Below are positions 1 to 9,235 of a DNA stretch of 64,000 bases, one piece after another. The notes under the pieces are model-generated. The model was not told the DNA's origin, did no database searches, and was given only the letters and a program-made list of their open reading frames with translations. Both the position numbers and the translations under genes were made by a program. Source of the DNA: Streptomyces laurentii (lineage in GTDB: Bacteria > Actinomycetota > Actinomycetes > Streptomycetales > Streptomycetaceae); the NCBI GenBank assembly GCA_002355495.1, contig AP017424.1, forward strand, positions 6,265,501-6,329,500. The letters run 5' to 3'. Positions within the stretch are counted from its first letter, which is position 1, and every line of letters begins with the position of its first letter.

Positions 1-1
1 C

Positions 2-776
2 AGGGCGCTGGGCGCCTCGACCGTCCACGACTTCTACAACTGGCTCGCGCTACTGATCTTCTTCCCGATCGAGCTGATCTGGCATCCGCTGAAACACATC
101 AGCGGAGCCCTGACACATGCGCTGTACGGCACGGACTGGCTGCCGAACCCCTCCCACTTCAACTTCATCCGGGCGGCCACCCGGCCCGTGGAGCACGGAG
201 TCATCCAGGCGACCTCGCACATCAGCACCACCCTCGGTCCGCTCTTCACCATCGTGATCGGCGCCGCGCTGATCCTGGTCACCGTCCGCTACCTGGGAAA
301 GCTGCTCAAACTGCTCATGGTCGGCAGGGCCCGACATCCTGATCAAGGCCGTCGGCCGCAACGCCTACCTCGCCATGGCGTCGGGCATGGCGGTCACCGT
401 CGTCACCCAGTCCTCGACGATCACCACGTCCGTGCTGGTCCCCTTCGCCGGGACGGGCATCCTGACACCGGCGCAGGTGTATCCGGTCGTCGTCGGCTCC
501 AACCTCGGCACCACCTTCACGGTGGTCTTCGCGGCGTTCGCGGGCGTCGGACCGGACGCGGAGATCGGCCTGCAGGCGGCCTTCGTGCACCTGATCCACA
601 ACCTCTTCGCGATCGTCGCGATCTACGTGACCCCGCTTCTGCGCCCCGTGCCCCTGCTCTGCGCCGAGAACCTCGCCCGCGTCGCCGCCGAGCACCGCTG
701 GGTCCTCGCCGTCTACCTCGCCACCGTCTTCATCGCACTGCCCGCTCTGGTCATCGTGCTGGCGGGCGTGGTCTGA
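2..776 (+). pseudogene. Na+/phosphate cotransporter, 5'-truncated by window and frameshifted
   Basis: This is the C-terminal part of an integral-membrane Na+/Pi cotransporter (PF02690 type), which imports inorganic phosphate. The first frame runs from base 2 to about 331 and contains HDFYNWLALL and hydrophobic helices. The match continues in another frame from about 333 to the stop at 774-776, with the family signatures QSSTITTS and GSNLGTTFT. The two frames are adjacent and complementary, so one extra C in the GGGCCC run near 326-332, or a two-base loss, breaks the gene. The N-terminus lies outside the window. It is either a recent pseudogene or a sequencing error. The family assignment is secure; the inactivation is inferred. 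Confidence 0.8.
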
Positions 777-886
777 GGGGGTGGGTCCGGCGAATGCCCC
801 GGCAGGTCTTGGCCGGGGCCTGCCGGGGTGCCCGGCGTGGCACCGGACACCCCGACCCGTCCGGCGCCGATCCGCCGGACAGCGGC

Positions 887-1140
887 TCAGCCCTCGAAGC
901 CCATTGCAGGATCTCGGCGTGGCTCAAAGCGCCCGCGAACGCCTGGAGCTCGTCGGCGTGGCCCTTCAGGTACTCGCCCCAGCCGTCGGTGCCGTCGGCC
1001 GTGTGGCCCCGGCGCCCACCTGGAGCGGGCCGTTCCTTGTCCAGCCGTTGGCGAGATGGGCGGTGGCGTCGGCGTTCGTGTAGCCGTCGGTGTAGAGCTT
1101 GACCGTGTCGGTCGCGTCGTCGTACACGGTGGCGAGCTCG
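887..1140 (-). pseudogene. LamG/concanavalin-like domain remnant
   Basis: On the minus strand the segment reads VYDDATDTVKLYTDGY, then GWTRNGPLQVGAG, and after a frame change near 1000 GWGEYLKGHADELQAFAGAL followed by HAEILQW. This is the strand pattern of LamG-like jelly-roll domains common in large secreted Streptomyces proteins (variable loop, G-x-L-x-G-G, then D-x-x-x-x-F-x-x-A-L-S-x-A-E-I). Only the end of one domain survives, with no start codon and an internal frameshift. It is a relic of a much longer gene and probably not expressed. The domain call is by pattern only. Confidence 0.55.
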
Positions 1141-1141
1141 A

Positions 1142-1581
1142 CATCCCGAAAGCTGGAAACTCGTCGACGAGAGCCGGGGGCCGAGTGAGGTCAGCTACGG
1201 GGCGGACGGTGCCGGTTTGTCCCGCATCACCATGTCCGCGGTGGACGAGACGGACCTCGAACAGTGGGCGGGAATGGCCGCGGCGAGCGACGAGGAAACA
1301 AAGGCCGGATACAAGGAAAAGAGACTGAATCAAAACGTGGACGGTGCTCGATGCCGGGCCTACGCCTACGCCTACGATGCCGAATCAGGGGTCTCCTCAG
1401 GGGCCGAATCTGGGGTGAAGAGGCTGTTCGCCATCGATTGCCGGTTCAAGGCGAGGAGGACAGCGGCACCGTGTACGGGATCGTCGTCCAGGGGAAGGCC
1501 GCCCGAGAGGCCGAGACCCGGCACGTGTGGAAGCGCGCGCAGGACAGTTTCAAGGTGCCGCCCGTGTTCCTCGGGTCCTGA
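1142..1581 (+). pseudogene. Degenerate coding remnant of unknown function
   Basis: Two blocks of protein-like sequence lie in different frames. The first (about 1142-1345) reads SWKLVDESRGPSEVSYGADG and then ITMSAVDETDLEQWAGMAAA. The second (about 1455-1581) reads GTVYGIVVQGKAAREAETRH and ends SFKVPPVFLGS at a stop. Both have Streptomyces-like third-position GC, while the sequence between them is frame-disrupted and less GC-biased. I do not recognise the family; it could be one decayed gene or two. No plausible start codon with a ribosome-binding site was seen. Together with the neighbouring LamG relic it marks the first 1.6 kb as eroded DNA. Confidence 0.4.
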
Positions 1582-1622
1582 CCGATCGACTGTTCGTACG
1601 TCCGGCACGGGCGCGGGCGAGG

Positions 1623-2855
1623 TCATACGGACGGACGACTCGGATGGCGCGCGCCGTGTGCCGCGAGTGCCACGACCATGACAGCGGCGCTGATGCCGCC
1701 CAGAACCATGACGGTGGACGGCGAGCCGTGGTCCACGACAAGGCCGCCGACCAGCGCACCCGACGAGATGGTCGCCTGGAAGGACGCGGTGAACAGGACC
1801 GACGCGGCCTCGGGGGCGTCAGGGGCCGCTTTGGTGAACCACGTCTGCGAGCAGACGGGGACGGCGCCGTAGGCGACGCCCCACACGATCAGCAGTGCCA
1901 TGGCGCCGATCGACCCGTGCCCCAGGACCGGCAGGAGCAGTGTCGCGGCTGCGATCAAGCCGGCGGCCAGGCCGAAGACGGTACGGGGGCGGCGGCCGAC
2001 GGCGGCACCCCCCACGAAGTTGCCGACGATGCCCGCGGCGCCGTAGATCAGCAGGAAGACGGTGATCCGCGTCGCGCCGAGCCCGGTGACCTGTTCGAGG
2101 AACGGGGTGACGTAGGTGTAGGCGCCGAAGTGGGCCAACACGACGAGGAAGGTCAGGAGAAGAGCGAAGCGGGTGCCGGCGGTGCGCAGCATCCCGCGCA
2201 GCACGCTCAGGCGGGTCACCTGCTTCGCGGGCAGGGCCGGCACGAACAGCAGCAGCATGATCACCGTGCCGGTCGTCAGGACGCCCATGACGACGAACGC
2301 GGTGCGCCAGCCCGCCACTTCGCCGATGTAGGTGCCCGCGGGCACACCGAGGACGGACCCCAAAGGGACCGCGGAGAAGATCACCGCGGTGGCGCGGCCG
2401 ACCGCCGCCGGGGCGACCAGACGCTCGGCGAGTCCGGCCCCGATGGACCAGAAGCCGCCGATGACGATGCCCACCAGGACGCGAGAGACGAGGACGAGCC
2501 AGTAATCGGGTGCCGCGGCCGCCAGGAAGTTCGCGACGGCGAGCAGGACCATGAACGCGCACAGCATCAGTCGACGGTCGACGCGTGCGGTCGCCGCCGT
2601 CACCACGGGGGCGGAGAAGGCGGCCAGGAACCCGGGCATCGTCATCATCAGACCGGCCACTCCGTCGGAGACGGTGAAGCTGGAACCGATCGTGGTGAGC
2701 AGGCCGATCGGCAGGATCTCGGTCGTGACGATCGAGAAGATGCCGAGCATCACCGAGACCACGGCCAGCCATCCGACCAGGGGTGATCGTGTCGGCAACC
2801 CGGGTCCGCCGGGTGTGTGCGTGGTGGGACTGGTCGTCGAGGCCATGATCTCCAT
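1623..2855 (-). CDS. MFS drug/sugar efflux transporter (DHA1/AraJ-like)
   Basis: This is a 410-residue major facilitator protein with about twelve hydrophobic segments, normal for the family. It resembles arabinose/chloramphenicol-type proton antiporters: an opening helix GWLAVVSVMLGIFSIVTTEI, then a DRR loop (VDRRLM) after helix 2, and a conserved GIVIGGFWSIGAGL helix. It should export a small molecule across the membrane; the substrate cannot be told. Two starts are possible, ATG at 2855 and ATG at 2846. The second has GGAG just 3 nt upstream. A perfect 6-bp inverted repeat (2872-2890) sits just upstream and suggests repressor control, although no regulator gene is adjacent. Confidence 0.85.
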   Translation of the reverse strand: MEIMASTTSPTTHTPGGPGLPTRSPLVGWLAVVSVMLGIFSIVTTEILPIGLLTTIGSSFTVSDGVAGLMMTMPGFLAAFSAPVVTAATARVDRRLMLCAFMVLLAVANFLAAAAPDYWLVLVSRVLVGIVIGGFWSIGAGLAERLVAPAAVGRATAVIFSAVPLGSVLGVPAGTYIGEVAGWRTAFVVMGVLTTGTVIMLLLFVPALPAKQVTRLSVLRGMLRTAGTRFALLLTFLVVLAHFGAYTYVTPFLEQVTGLGATRITVFLLIYGAAGIVGNFVGGAAVGRRPRTVFGLAAGLIAAATLLLPVLGHGSIGAMALLIVWGVAYGAVPVCSQTWFTKAAPDAPEAASVLFTASFQATISSGALVGGLVVDHGSPSTVMVLGGISAAVMVVALAAHGARHPSRPSV

Positions 2856-2871
2856 CCGGTGAAGGACCGCC

Positions 2872-2890
2872 GTTGAATGATCAGTTCAAC
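2872..2890. promoter_or_regulatory. Inverted repeat, putative operator of the MFS gene
   Basis: The site is GTTGAA, a 7-nt spacer, then TTCAAC: perfect 6-bp arms in a locally AT-rich patch 17-35 nt upstream of the MFS start. Size and position fit a TetR- or MarR-type operator, but the cognate regulator is not in the window. Confidence 0.45.
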
Positions 2891-2960
2891 AGTCCTCGCG
2901 GGATGGAAGCTGGCAGATCCACGACATCACCCTTGGGCCCTCGCCCGGGCGGCCTCCGGC

Positions 2961-3335
2961 TCAGCGGAACTCGTGGACGACTTCGATCGTGCCGACGATG
3001 TGCCGGTTGAACTCGGTCAGCTCCTCGGCCGGGACCCACAGCTCCAGGATCGTCTCGCCGCCCGCCTGCTGGACGGGGTAGCGAGCCAGGAAGTCGCTCC
3101 CGACCTCGAAGCGGGTCACGTAACCGACCCCGCTGTGCGGGACGTTCCAGTCCCGCGCGATCCGGATCGCGTAGTCCTCGTTCAGCACCGGATAGAAGAT
3201 CGGTTGCTCCGGCAGCCTCGCCGGCCACGCCCGCCAGCCGGACGCGCGCACCAGCTCCAGCTCCTCGGGGCCCGTGGGGCGCCAGAGGGTGGTGGTGGTC
3301 GCGCTGCTCGCGGTGGTGGTGGGGCGGGTGGACAT
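2961..3335 (-). CDS. Conserved actinobacterial protein (often labelled ADP-ribosylation/crystallin J1)
   Basis: This is a 124-residue soluble protein with no signal peptide. The start is ATG at 3335, preceded by GAGG-type purines. A Thr-rich N-terminal 16 residues leads into a compact domain with motifs GPEELELVRASGW, PEQPIFYPVLNEDYA, GYVTRFEV and AEELTEFNRHIVGTIEVV. I recognise this as a small family widespread in Streptomyces that databases usually name after ADP-ribosylation/crystallin J1, but it lacks the size and motifs of real ADP-ribosylglycohydrolases. Function is unknown. It is transcribed in the same direction as the upstream MFS gene's strand but has its own spacing. Confidence 0.75.
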   Translation of the reverse strand: MSTRPTTTASSATTTTLWRPTGPEELELVRASGWRAWPARLPEQPIFYPVLNEDYAIRIARDWNVPHSGVGYVTRFEVGSDFLARYPVQQAGGETILELWVPAEELTEFNRHIVGTIEVVHEFR

Positions 3336-3596
3336 GACCTCGGTCCTTCTCGGTGTCGGTCGTACGGGATTGCCGTCACGGTACCGGCGGGGGCGTGGAG
3401 CGGGCCATGGGATTCGGGACCGTTGTTCGCAAAGCCGGATCCGGAGGTGACGGGGTTCAGTCCTCCTGGGGGGCGCGCTCCTCAGGAGGCGCGGGCAGGA
3501 TCGGGAAGATCCGGCTGATACCGCCACCGGCGCGGCCTGGGCCGGGCGCGTCGAGGGCAGCCACTCCCGGGCCTGGTAGGAGGCCGGCAACCGCCC

Positions 3597-3905
3597 TACC
3601 TTCTCGCCGAGGATCAACTGGCGCAGGTGATCGACGACATGTTCCTCACCGTGTACGTCGCCGAGGGCGCCGGTCTCGCGGCCAACCAAGCGGACGTGGA
3701 CCTGCGGCTGTTCGTCCGGGACTGCGACGACGACGGTGCATGGCACGTGGGGCACATCCTGAACCCGGTCGTCGACGAACCGGTGAGCAGCCGCCGGCTC
3801 CAGGACGCCGGCGAAGGCTGCCTCTCCGTCCCCGGCCCGCGCCACGACCTCGGCCGCGAGGACCACACGGTCGTGCGCGGCTACGACAAGGACGCCAACC
3901 CCCCT
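3597..3905 (+). pseudogene. Truncated peptide deformylase
   Basis: The plus strand carries two of the three peptide deformylase motifs in the correct order. EGAGLAANQ (motif I, GxGLAAxQ) lies near 3660-3690, and EGCLSVPGP (motif II, EGCLS) near 3810-3838, within the family's usual QVIDDMF...ILNPVVD...DLGRED context. The HExxH metal-binding motif III and everything after it are missing: the frame runs into unrelated sequence after about 3905. The N-terminal 30-40 residues are also lost. Without HExxH the product could not bind Fe2+/Zn2+ or deformylate nascent peptides. It is a dead extra copy; the essential def gene must be elsewhere. Confidence 0.75.
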
Positions 3906-4016
3906 TCTCCCCGAAGGCGTCGAGTGCCCCGACCCGAGACGAGGGCGGCAAGGATGTCGCCGTGGGCGGCTGGCAGGACAGCGGGCCGCGGATCGCCCGG
4001 TGCGACAATGGCGCCC

Positions 4017-4643
4017 ATGGACGTGGACGGACTCGCACCCCTCGTCGAGCGCGCCCGGGGGCTCGCCCGGGACGGGCGGCGGCTTGTGCTCGGGATCGCG
4101 GGACCGCCCGGTGCCGGGAAGTCGACGCTCGCCGCCGAACTCGTCGCCCGGCTCGACGGCGCCGCCGTCCTCGTGCCCATGGACGGCTTCCATCTCGCCC
4201 AGGCCGAACTGGAACGCCTCGGCCGCGCCGGCCGCAAGGGCGCACCCGACACCTTCGACATCGCCGGCTACACCGCCCTGCTCACCCGGCTGCGCGCCGC
4301 CGAACCCGGCGTCACCGTGTACGCGCCCGCCTTCGACCGGGACCTGGAGGAGCCGGTGGCCGGGGCGATCCCCGTACCGCCGGACATCCCGCTGGTGATC
4401 ACCGAGGGCAACTACCTCCTGCACGACGAGGGCCCCTGGGCCGCCGTCCTCCCCCTGCTCGACGAGGCCTGGTACACGGACCTGGACGATCGCACCCGCG
4501 TCGCCCGGCTCGTCGCCCGCCACATCCGCTTCGGCAAGACTCCGGCGCACGCCGAACGCTGGGTCGCCGGCTCCGACGAGGCCAACGCCCGCCTGGTGGC
4601 CCGGGGGAGAGCCCGCGCCCGCCTCGTCGTCCACATGACGTAG
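4017..4643 (+). CDS. Nucleoside/nucleotide kinase family protein (uridine kinase/PRK fold)
   Basis: This is a 208-residue cytoplasmic P-loop kinase. A Walker A motif GPPGAGKST lies about 27-35 residues from the start, followed by VLVPMDGFH (the DGFH substrate signature of the uridine kinase/phosphoribulokinase/pantothenate kinase superfamily). Further on are YAPAFDRD and the Walker B-like VITEGNYLL. The Arg-rich lid RTRVARLVARHIRFGKT is typical of the fructose-transport/nucleoside kinase subgroup. It should phosphorylate a small hydroxylated metabolite; the substrate is not identifiable. ATG at 4017 or in-frame ATG at 4008 could start it, and neither has a strong ribosome-binding site. It follows the deformylase relic. 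Confidence 0.85.
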   Translation: MDVDGLAPLVERARGLARDGRRLVLGIAGPPGAGKSTLAAELVARLDGAAVLVPMDGFHLAQAELERLGRAGRKGAPDTFDIAGYTALLTRLRAAEPGVTVYAPAFDRDLEEPVAGAIPVPPDIPLVITEGNYLLHDEGPWAAVLPLLDEAWYTDLDDRTRVARLVARHIRFGKTPAHAERWVAGSDEANARLVARGRARARLVVHMT

Positions 4644-4659
4644 GCGTCGGCGGCGGACG

Positions 4660-6194
4660 TCAGCGGGACGTGAGGGCGATGGTCATCGGGGCTCCGATGA
4701 AGTCGTGGTCGAACGAGCCGTGGATGTGCTTGAACAGGGTCTGGTCCTCGTAATACAGAGGCTCGTCCACGTCCGCGTCCATCATCTGGGAGTCAGGCGT
4801 GTCGGCGCCGAATCCCTCGGGGTCAGGCAGCTTCATCAGCAAGGTGGCGGTGCCGTCCGCCTCGGCGAGGCGGAGCACCTCGCCGCCGAGCGAGCTTGTG
4901 GGCAGCATGTGGACGATCAGGCCGCCACCGTCGGTCTGGACGGGGATCATGGTCCGCGAGCGCTCTGTGTCCGGAGTGAAGGACCACTTGCGCTTTCCGG
5001 TGAGCGTGTCGAACGCGTGGATGGAGTCGGGCCCGCCGGCCTTGTGCGTCGCCAGATAGAGGGTGTCGGCCGTGGCGAGGACTCCGCCGCACTGACGGCG
5101 CTGGCCGCCGCAACCCGTGTCGTAGACGTCCTCCACCTTCCAGGTGGCCTGGACCCTGCCCTTGGGCGAAAGGGAGATCAGCCGGCTGGGAGCGTCGTGC
5201 TCGGGCAGGCCGGTGTCGACGCCCACGACCAAGGGATCGACGGACGTGATCCAGGTGTCGGCGGCCTGGACCCTGTACAGCCAGGACGTCTTCCCGGTCG
5301 AGGGATCGCGGTGCCCGACCCGGTGGGTGCCGTTCTCGAAGTCCCCGGCGCACAGGCTGTGCGTGACGAGAACCGTCCCTCCCGTGTGCTCATCGCTCTC
5401 GCATCCGTCGGCCGGGGCGTTCCAGATGGTCTTCCCCGTGGCCGGTTCGAAGCCGAACGAGCCGCCCGCCGCGGTGGCCTTGCTCCCGAACGTGGGCCAG
5501 CCGATCGCGGCCACCCGGTCGGTCAAGGCCACCGTCATGCTCAGCCCCAAGGGCCCGATCACGGTCTTCAGCGTGGACTGCCACACGACACCGCCCTTGG
5601 TGATGTCGATGACGACGAACTTGGTGCAGGGGCTCTTGAGTTCCTTGCCGTCGCGGTAGGAGACGGCCACCAGCCCCTTGCTCGACCGCGTGGGCGAGGC
5701 CGCGCAGATGTCGCCGTCGAGGGGAACCGACCACCGCGCACGTCCGGTCGCGGTGTCATAGCCGGTCACCGCGTTCGAGACGCCGGTCGCATAGGCGGTC
5801 CCGGACAGCCACGCCCCGCGCGCCGACACGGTCCGCCCCTCGGGGTCCGCGACCTTCGGGGCGTCGACCTTCCAGGCGACTCTCCCCTCGGTGGACGACC
5901 GCTTCGGCGTGGGTGAAGCCGGGGCCGACGAGGACGACGGGGCGGCGCTCTCGCCGGAGTCGTCCTGGCGCGTGTGACCGAGGTCGCCCACACGACTCCA
6001 CCCGCCACCACGGCCAAGGCCGCCGCCACGCCGATCAGCAGGCGGGCGCGACCGCGCTTCCGTCCGGGAGGCGGGCCGGGCGGAGGTGTCTGCTGAAGCG
6101 GTGGGCCGAAGGAACCGTAAAGGCCGTAGGGGCCCTGGGGGTTGTGGGGGCCATGAGGAGACGGCGGACCGGGCGGCATCGGCTGTTGCGACAC
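4660..6194 (-). pseudogene. Membrane-anchored PQQ-type beta-propeller protein, frameshifted
   Basis: The N-terminal frame (about 6194 down to 5975) encodes a Pro/Gly-rich cytoplasmic stretch and a single membrane helix LLIGVAAALAVVAGGVVW. The remaining ~430 codons lie in a second frame, with repeated blades such as GYDTATGRARWSVPL and HAFDTLTGKRKWSF that define a PQQ-like propeller. Such Streptomyces proteins are cell-surface propellers of unknown ligand, often neighbours of signalling kinases. The break lies between about 5960 and 5995, where the Ser/Pro linker begins, and may be a real mutation or a sequencing error. GTG at 6194 is my best start; GTG at 6203 is possible. Confidence 0.7.
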
Positions 6195-6496
6195 GCAGAG
6201 CACCAATCCTTGATCAACGGACGGGACAGGGAACTCTCTCCGTCACCTTCGCAAACCAGATCGAATACCGGCCAGGGGTGGATCGTTGCTCCGCGGGCGC
6301 CGACCTGCGTATCCCGCCGCCGATCGCTCCGGCCGCGGAGGCGAGTCCGTAGTTTGCCCTTCGAGAGGGGCGCACGGCCTGTCCGTCGCTCTGGCAGGCC
6401 GCCTCAACCGCCCGCCACGAACGGCCAGTCGGGCGAGACCTCCGCAGATGGCCCGGGAATTGCGGAGAGTGACCTGCGCGGGGATGATTCGCCGCT

Positions 6497-7606
6497 GTGA
6501 TCAACATCCTCCTGTTCGTCGTACTCGGCGGATCCCTTCCCGTGCTCTACCGTCTCTTCCTCAGACCCAGCCGCCCCGATTCCTGGGTCTTCAATCCGTC
6601 CGCCTACGGCCTTCCGCCCCGCGAACTGCTGGACTCCACGCGCCCCGGCCCGCCCCCGCCGGCCCAGCGGACCGAGGAGCGGCAGGCTGTCGCCCAGGCC
6701 GCGTGGGACGGGCACTGGCAGTCCGCCGCGCGGTACATCCGGGCGGCGGGCGACGACTGGGACGAGCGCTGGTCCCGGTTCGAAGTCCTGCAGTACGTCG
6801 CCCAGGAGGACGACGCCTGGCTGGACGCCTGGCGTGCCGCCGAGCCCGGTGACTGCGACGCGGCCACCCTCCGCGCGAGCATGATGGTGCACCGCGCCTG
6901 GAAGATCCGCGGCAGTGGATACGCCCACGAGGTCAGTGCTTCGGCCATGGAGAGCTTCACCTCCCTCCTCCCGGCCGCGATCGAGGAGGCACGGCGGGCC
7001 GCGCTGCTCGACCCCGCCAACCCCGGCCCCTGGGTCGTCATGATCACGGCGGCGCGTGGCGCGAAGTACAAGCGTGCGCAGTTCCGGCGGCTCTGGGACG
7101 AACTCGTCGCCCGCGCGCCGTACCACTACGAGGCGCACTGGCAGGCTCTCCAGTACTGGTGCGCCAAGTGGTTCGGCAACAACCGGCTGATGATGCGGTT
7201 CGCCCGTCAAGCCGTCCGCAAGGCCCCGCCCGGCAGTCCGCTCGCGGGGATGTACGTGATCGCACTGGCCGAGCTGGGACGCAGGCTCCCCCTTGTCCCG
7301 CCTGGTACACCCCTGGTGAGGAGCCGCCGGCTGAAGCGGATCGCGGCCTCGTTCGACCAGGTCGCCGCCGACGACGAGCGCCTGCCGCCCCTGCGTCACC
7401 TGCTGGCGTACTTCATGGTCAGGTCGATGTCGTACGGACCCGCCGTGGAGCAATTCCGCCTGATCGGCCCGTGGTGCGATGCGCAGGTGTGGCGCGGGAA
7501 CGGGCTTGCGGTCCCGGGGTTCGAAGCGGCCCGCCGCAAGGCCGTCAAACGCTCCCGCATCCATCCCGCCCCGCCGGCCCCGCAGACCCACGGAATGGCC
7601 CGGTAG
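6497..7606 (+). CDS. Hypothetical membrane-anchored alpha-helical protein
   Basis: The protein has 369 residues, starting at GTG 6497. A short N-terminal hydrophobic helix (INILLFVVLGGSLPVLYRLF) is followed by a long, Trp- and Ala-rich helical body. Pieces such as AAWDGHWQSAARYIRAAGDD, LDPANPGPWVVMITAARGA and HWQALQYWCAKWFGNN look like degenerate TPR/SEL1-type helix pairs with regularly spaced Trp and Ala. I know similar Streptomyces hypothetical proteins but no assigned function. It stands alone, with 302 nt of non-coding DNA upstream and 139 nt downstream. A membrane-tethered TPR-like scaffold is the most that can be said. Confidence 0.65.
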   Translation: MINILLFVVLGGSLPVLYRLFLRPSRPDSWVFNPSAYGLPPRELLDSTRPGPPPPAQRTEERQAVAQAAWDGHWQSAARYIRAAGDDWDERWSRFEVLQYVAQEDDAWLDAWRAAEPGDCDAATLRASMMVHRAWKIRGSGYAHEVSASAMESFTSLLPAAIEEARRAALLDPANPGPWVVMITAARGAKYKRAQFRRLWDELVARAPYHYEAHWQALQYWCAKWFGNNRLMMRFARQAVRKAPPGSPLAGMYVIALAELGRRLPLVPPGTPLVRSRRLKRIAASFDQVAADDERLPPLRHLLAYFMVRSMSYGPAVEQFRLIGPWCDAQVWRGNGLAVPGFEAARRKAVKRSRIHPAPPAPQTHGMAR

Positions 7607-7745
7607 TGCGGACGCGCACGGTGGCGCGTTCTTGACTGTGAAGATCGGGGCCGCCGGGTAACACCGGTAAGCGCCCCTCCGCTTCCATTAGGCTGCGGGG
7701 CCGGTACATGTCAAATCCGGCTCTCATGTCAAGGATTCTCACGTC

Positions 7746-9227
7746 ATGCGACTCATCAGACGTCTGCGCCTCTCGGCGTTCACCGCCCTGATCGCGGTGC
7801 CACTGGCGCTGACCAGCGCACCCGCCGACGCCGTCTCCGGCACCGCCGTCACCGACAACGCCTACGGGTTCACCGCGCGGCTGGAGATCGGTGACGGACG
7901 GGACACCATGCGTGCCTGCTCGGGCACGCTGGTCGCCCCTCAGTGGGTGCTCGGCGTCGCGGGATGCTTCGCCGATTCGGGCAATCCGTCCGATGTCAGG
8001 GCCGGTGTGCCGCCGCACGCGACCACCGTGACCGTGGGACGAAGTGACCTTTCGGCCAAGACCGGGCGCGAGTCGAAGGTGACGGAGATCGTTCCGCACC
8101 CGGCCAGTGGCCTGGTGCTGGCACGGCTGCAGAGCCCCGCCACCGGCATCACCCCGCTGAAGGTCGCCGCCACTTCCCCGGCCGCCGGTGAATCACTCGC
8201 CGCGGCGGGCTTCGGGCGCACCCAGAGCGAGTGGGCCCCGCTGAAGCTCCACACCGCCTCCCTCAAGGTCGCCTCGGTCGGCACCGGCGCCGTCGGGCTG
8301 GCCTCCGACGATACGGCCGTCGCCAACATCTGCAAGGGCGACGCCGGCGGCCCCACGGTGCGTACGGGCGGCGACGGAAAGCTCGAACTCGTGGGGGTGC
8401 ACGCTTCCACCAACGAGGCCGGGTGTTTCGGCTCCGACAGCACCGCCACCAAGGCCGCCGCCACCGAGGTGCGCGTCGACACGGCCGCGGCCTGGATCGC
8501 GAGCACGACCGCCCCGGTGCGGCTCAAGGCCGGCGAGACACTCATGCCGGGCGACCGGCTGGAGACCGCCGACGCGCGCTTGACCATGCAGGAGGACGGC
8601 AACCTCCTGATCTTCCGTAAGAGCGACAGCGCCATTCTCTTCGCCACCAAGACCACGAACAATCCTGGTGCCTACGCCCAGATGCGAAGCGACGGCAACC
8701 TCGTCGTCACCGGCAAGTCCGGTGGCGAGCTGTGGAGCGCCGGCACGTCCGGTGCCGGCAACTACGCGGAACTGCGCGACAATTCCACGCTCACCGTCCA
8801 CAAGCAGGACGCCGGTGTGCTGTGGTCCCGAGGCGGCGGCATGCTGAAGGGCGCCGGCTCCGGCCGCTGCCTGGCCGTTCCCGCGTCCTCTCAGGAGAAC
8901 AACACCCAGACCATCATCTGGGACTGTTACCCCGCTCCTCAGAGCGAGGGTCAGCAGTGGACTCCCTCCCCGGCCGGGGAACTGCGCGTCTACGGCAACA
9001 AGTGCCTGGCCGCGGCGGCCGGTGGCACCACGTCCGGGACCAAGGTCATCATCTGGGACTGCCTCGGGAGCCCCGGTCAGAAGTGGACCCACAACAGCGA
9101 CGGCAGCATCGTCAACCAGAACTCCGGTCTGTGCCTTGACGCCGTGGGCGGAGGCACCGTCAACTCGACCCTCATCCAGACGTACACATGCAACGGCTCC
9201 GCCGCTCAGCGGTGGTCCCGTATCTGA
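7746..9227 (+). CDS. Secreted catalytically dead trypsin-fold protein with B-lectin and ricin-lectin domains
   Basis: A 493-residue secreted protein. A signal peptide (residues 1-29, RR near the start, ends PADA) is followed by a chymotrypsin-fold domain (about 33-255). The positions of the catalytic triad are all changed: WVLGVAGC has Gly73 where His is expected, Gly122 replaces Asp before LVLARL, and CKGDAGGP has Ala200 in place of Ser. Residues 259-360 form a bulb-type mannose-binding lectin domain (MQEDGNLLIF, MRSDGNLVV). Residues 365-493 form a ricin B-type trefoil (CLAV..QENNTQ, QKWT, CLDA, QRWS). It should bind carbohydrate outside the cell rather than cleave protein. Similar triad-less proteins are known in Streptomyces. 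ATG 7746 follows AAGGA. Confidence 0.85.
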   Translation: MRLIRRLRLSAFTALIAVPLALTSAPADAVSGTAVTDNAYGFTARLEIGDGRDTMRACSGTLVAPQWVLGVAGCFADSGNPSDVRAGVPPHATTVTVGRSDLSAKTGRESKVTEIVPHPASGLVLARLQSPATGITPLKVAATSPAAGESLAAAGFGRTQSEWAPLKLHTASLKVASVGTGAVGLASDDTAVANICKGDAGGPTVRTGGDGKLELVGVHASTNEAGCFGSDSTATKAAATEVRVDTAAAWIASTTAPVRLKAGETLMPGDRLETADARLTMQEDGNLLIFRKSDSAILFATKTTNNPGAYAQMRSDGNLVVTGKSGGELWSAGTSGAGNYAELRDNSTLTVHKQDAGVLWSRGGGMLKGAGSGRCLAVPASSQENNTQTIIWDCYPAPQSEGQQWTPSPAGELRVYGNKCLAAAAGGTTSGTKVIIWDCLGSPGQKWTHNSDGSIVNQNSGLCLDAVGGGTVNSTLIQTYTCNGSAAQRWSRI

Positions 9228-9235
9228 CGCCGGCC

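Noticed and set aside
4705..5916. 400-codon plus-strand frame antisense to the PQQ propeller
   Set aside because: Composition is typical of antisense reading, and the minus strand has clear propeller repeats.
7707..7732. Direct repeat CATGTCAA (twice, 18 nt apart) before the lectin protein gene as a regulator site
   Set aside because: Only two short copies. The spacing is not a helical multiple and there is no supporting regulator nearby.
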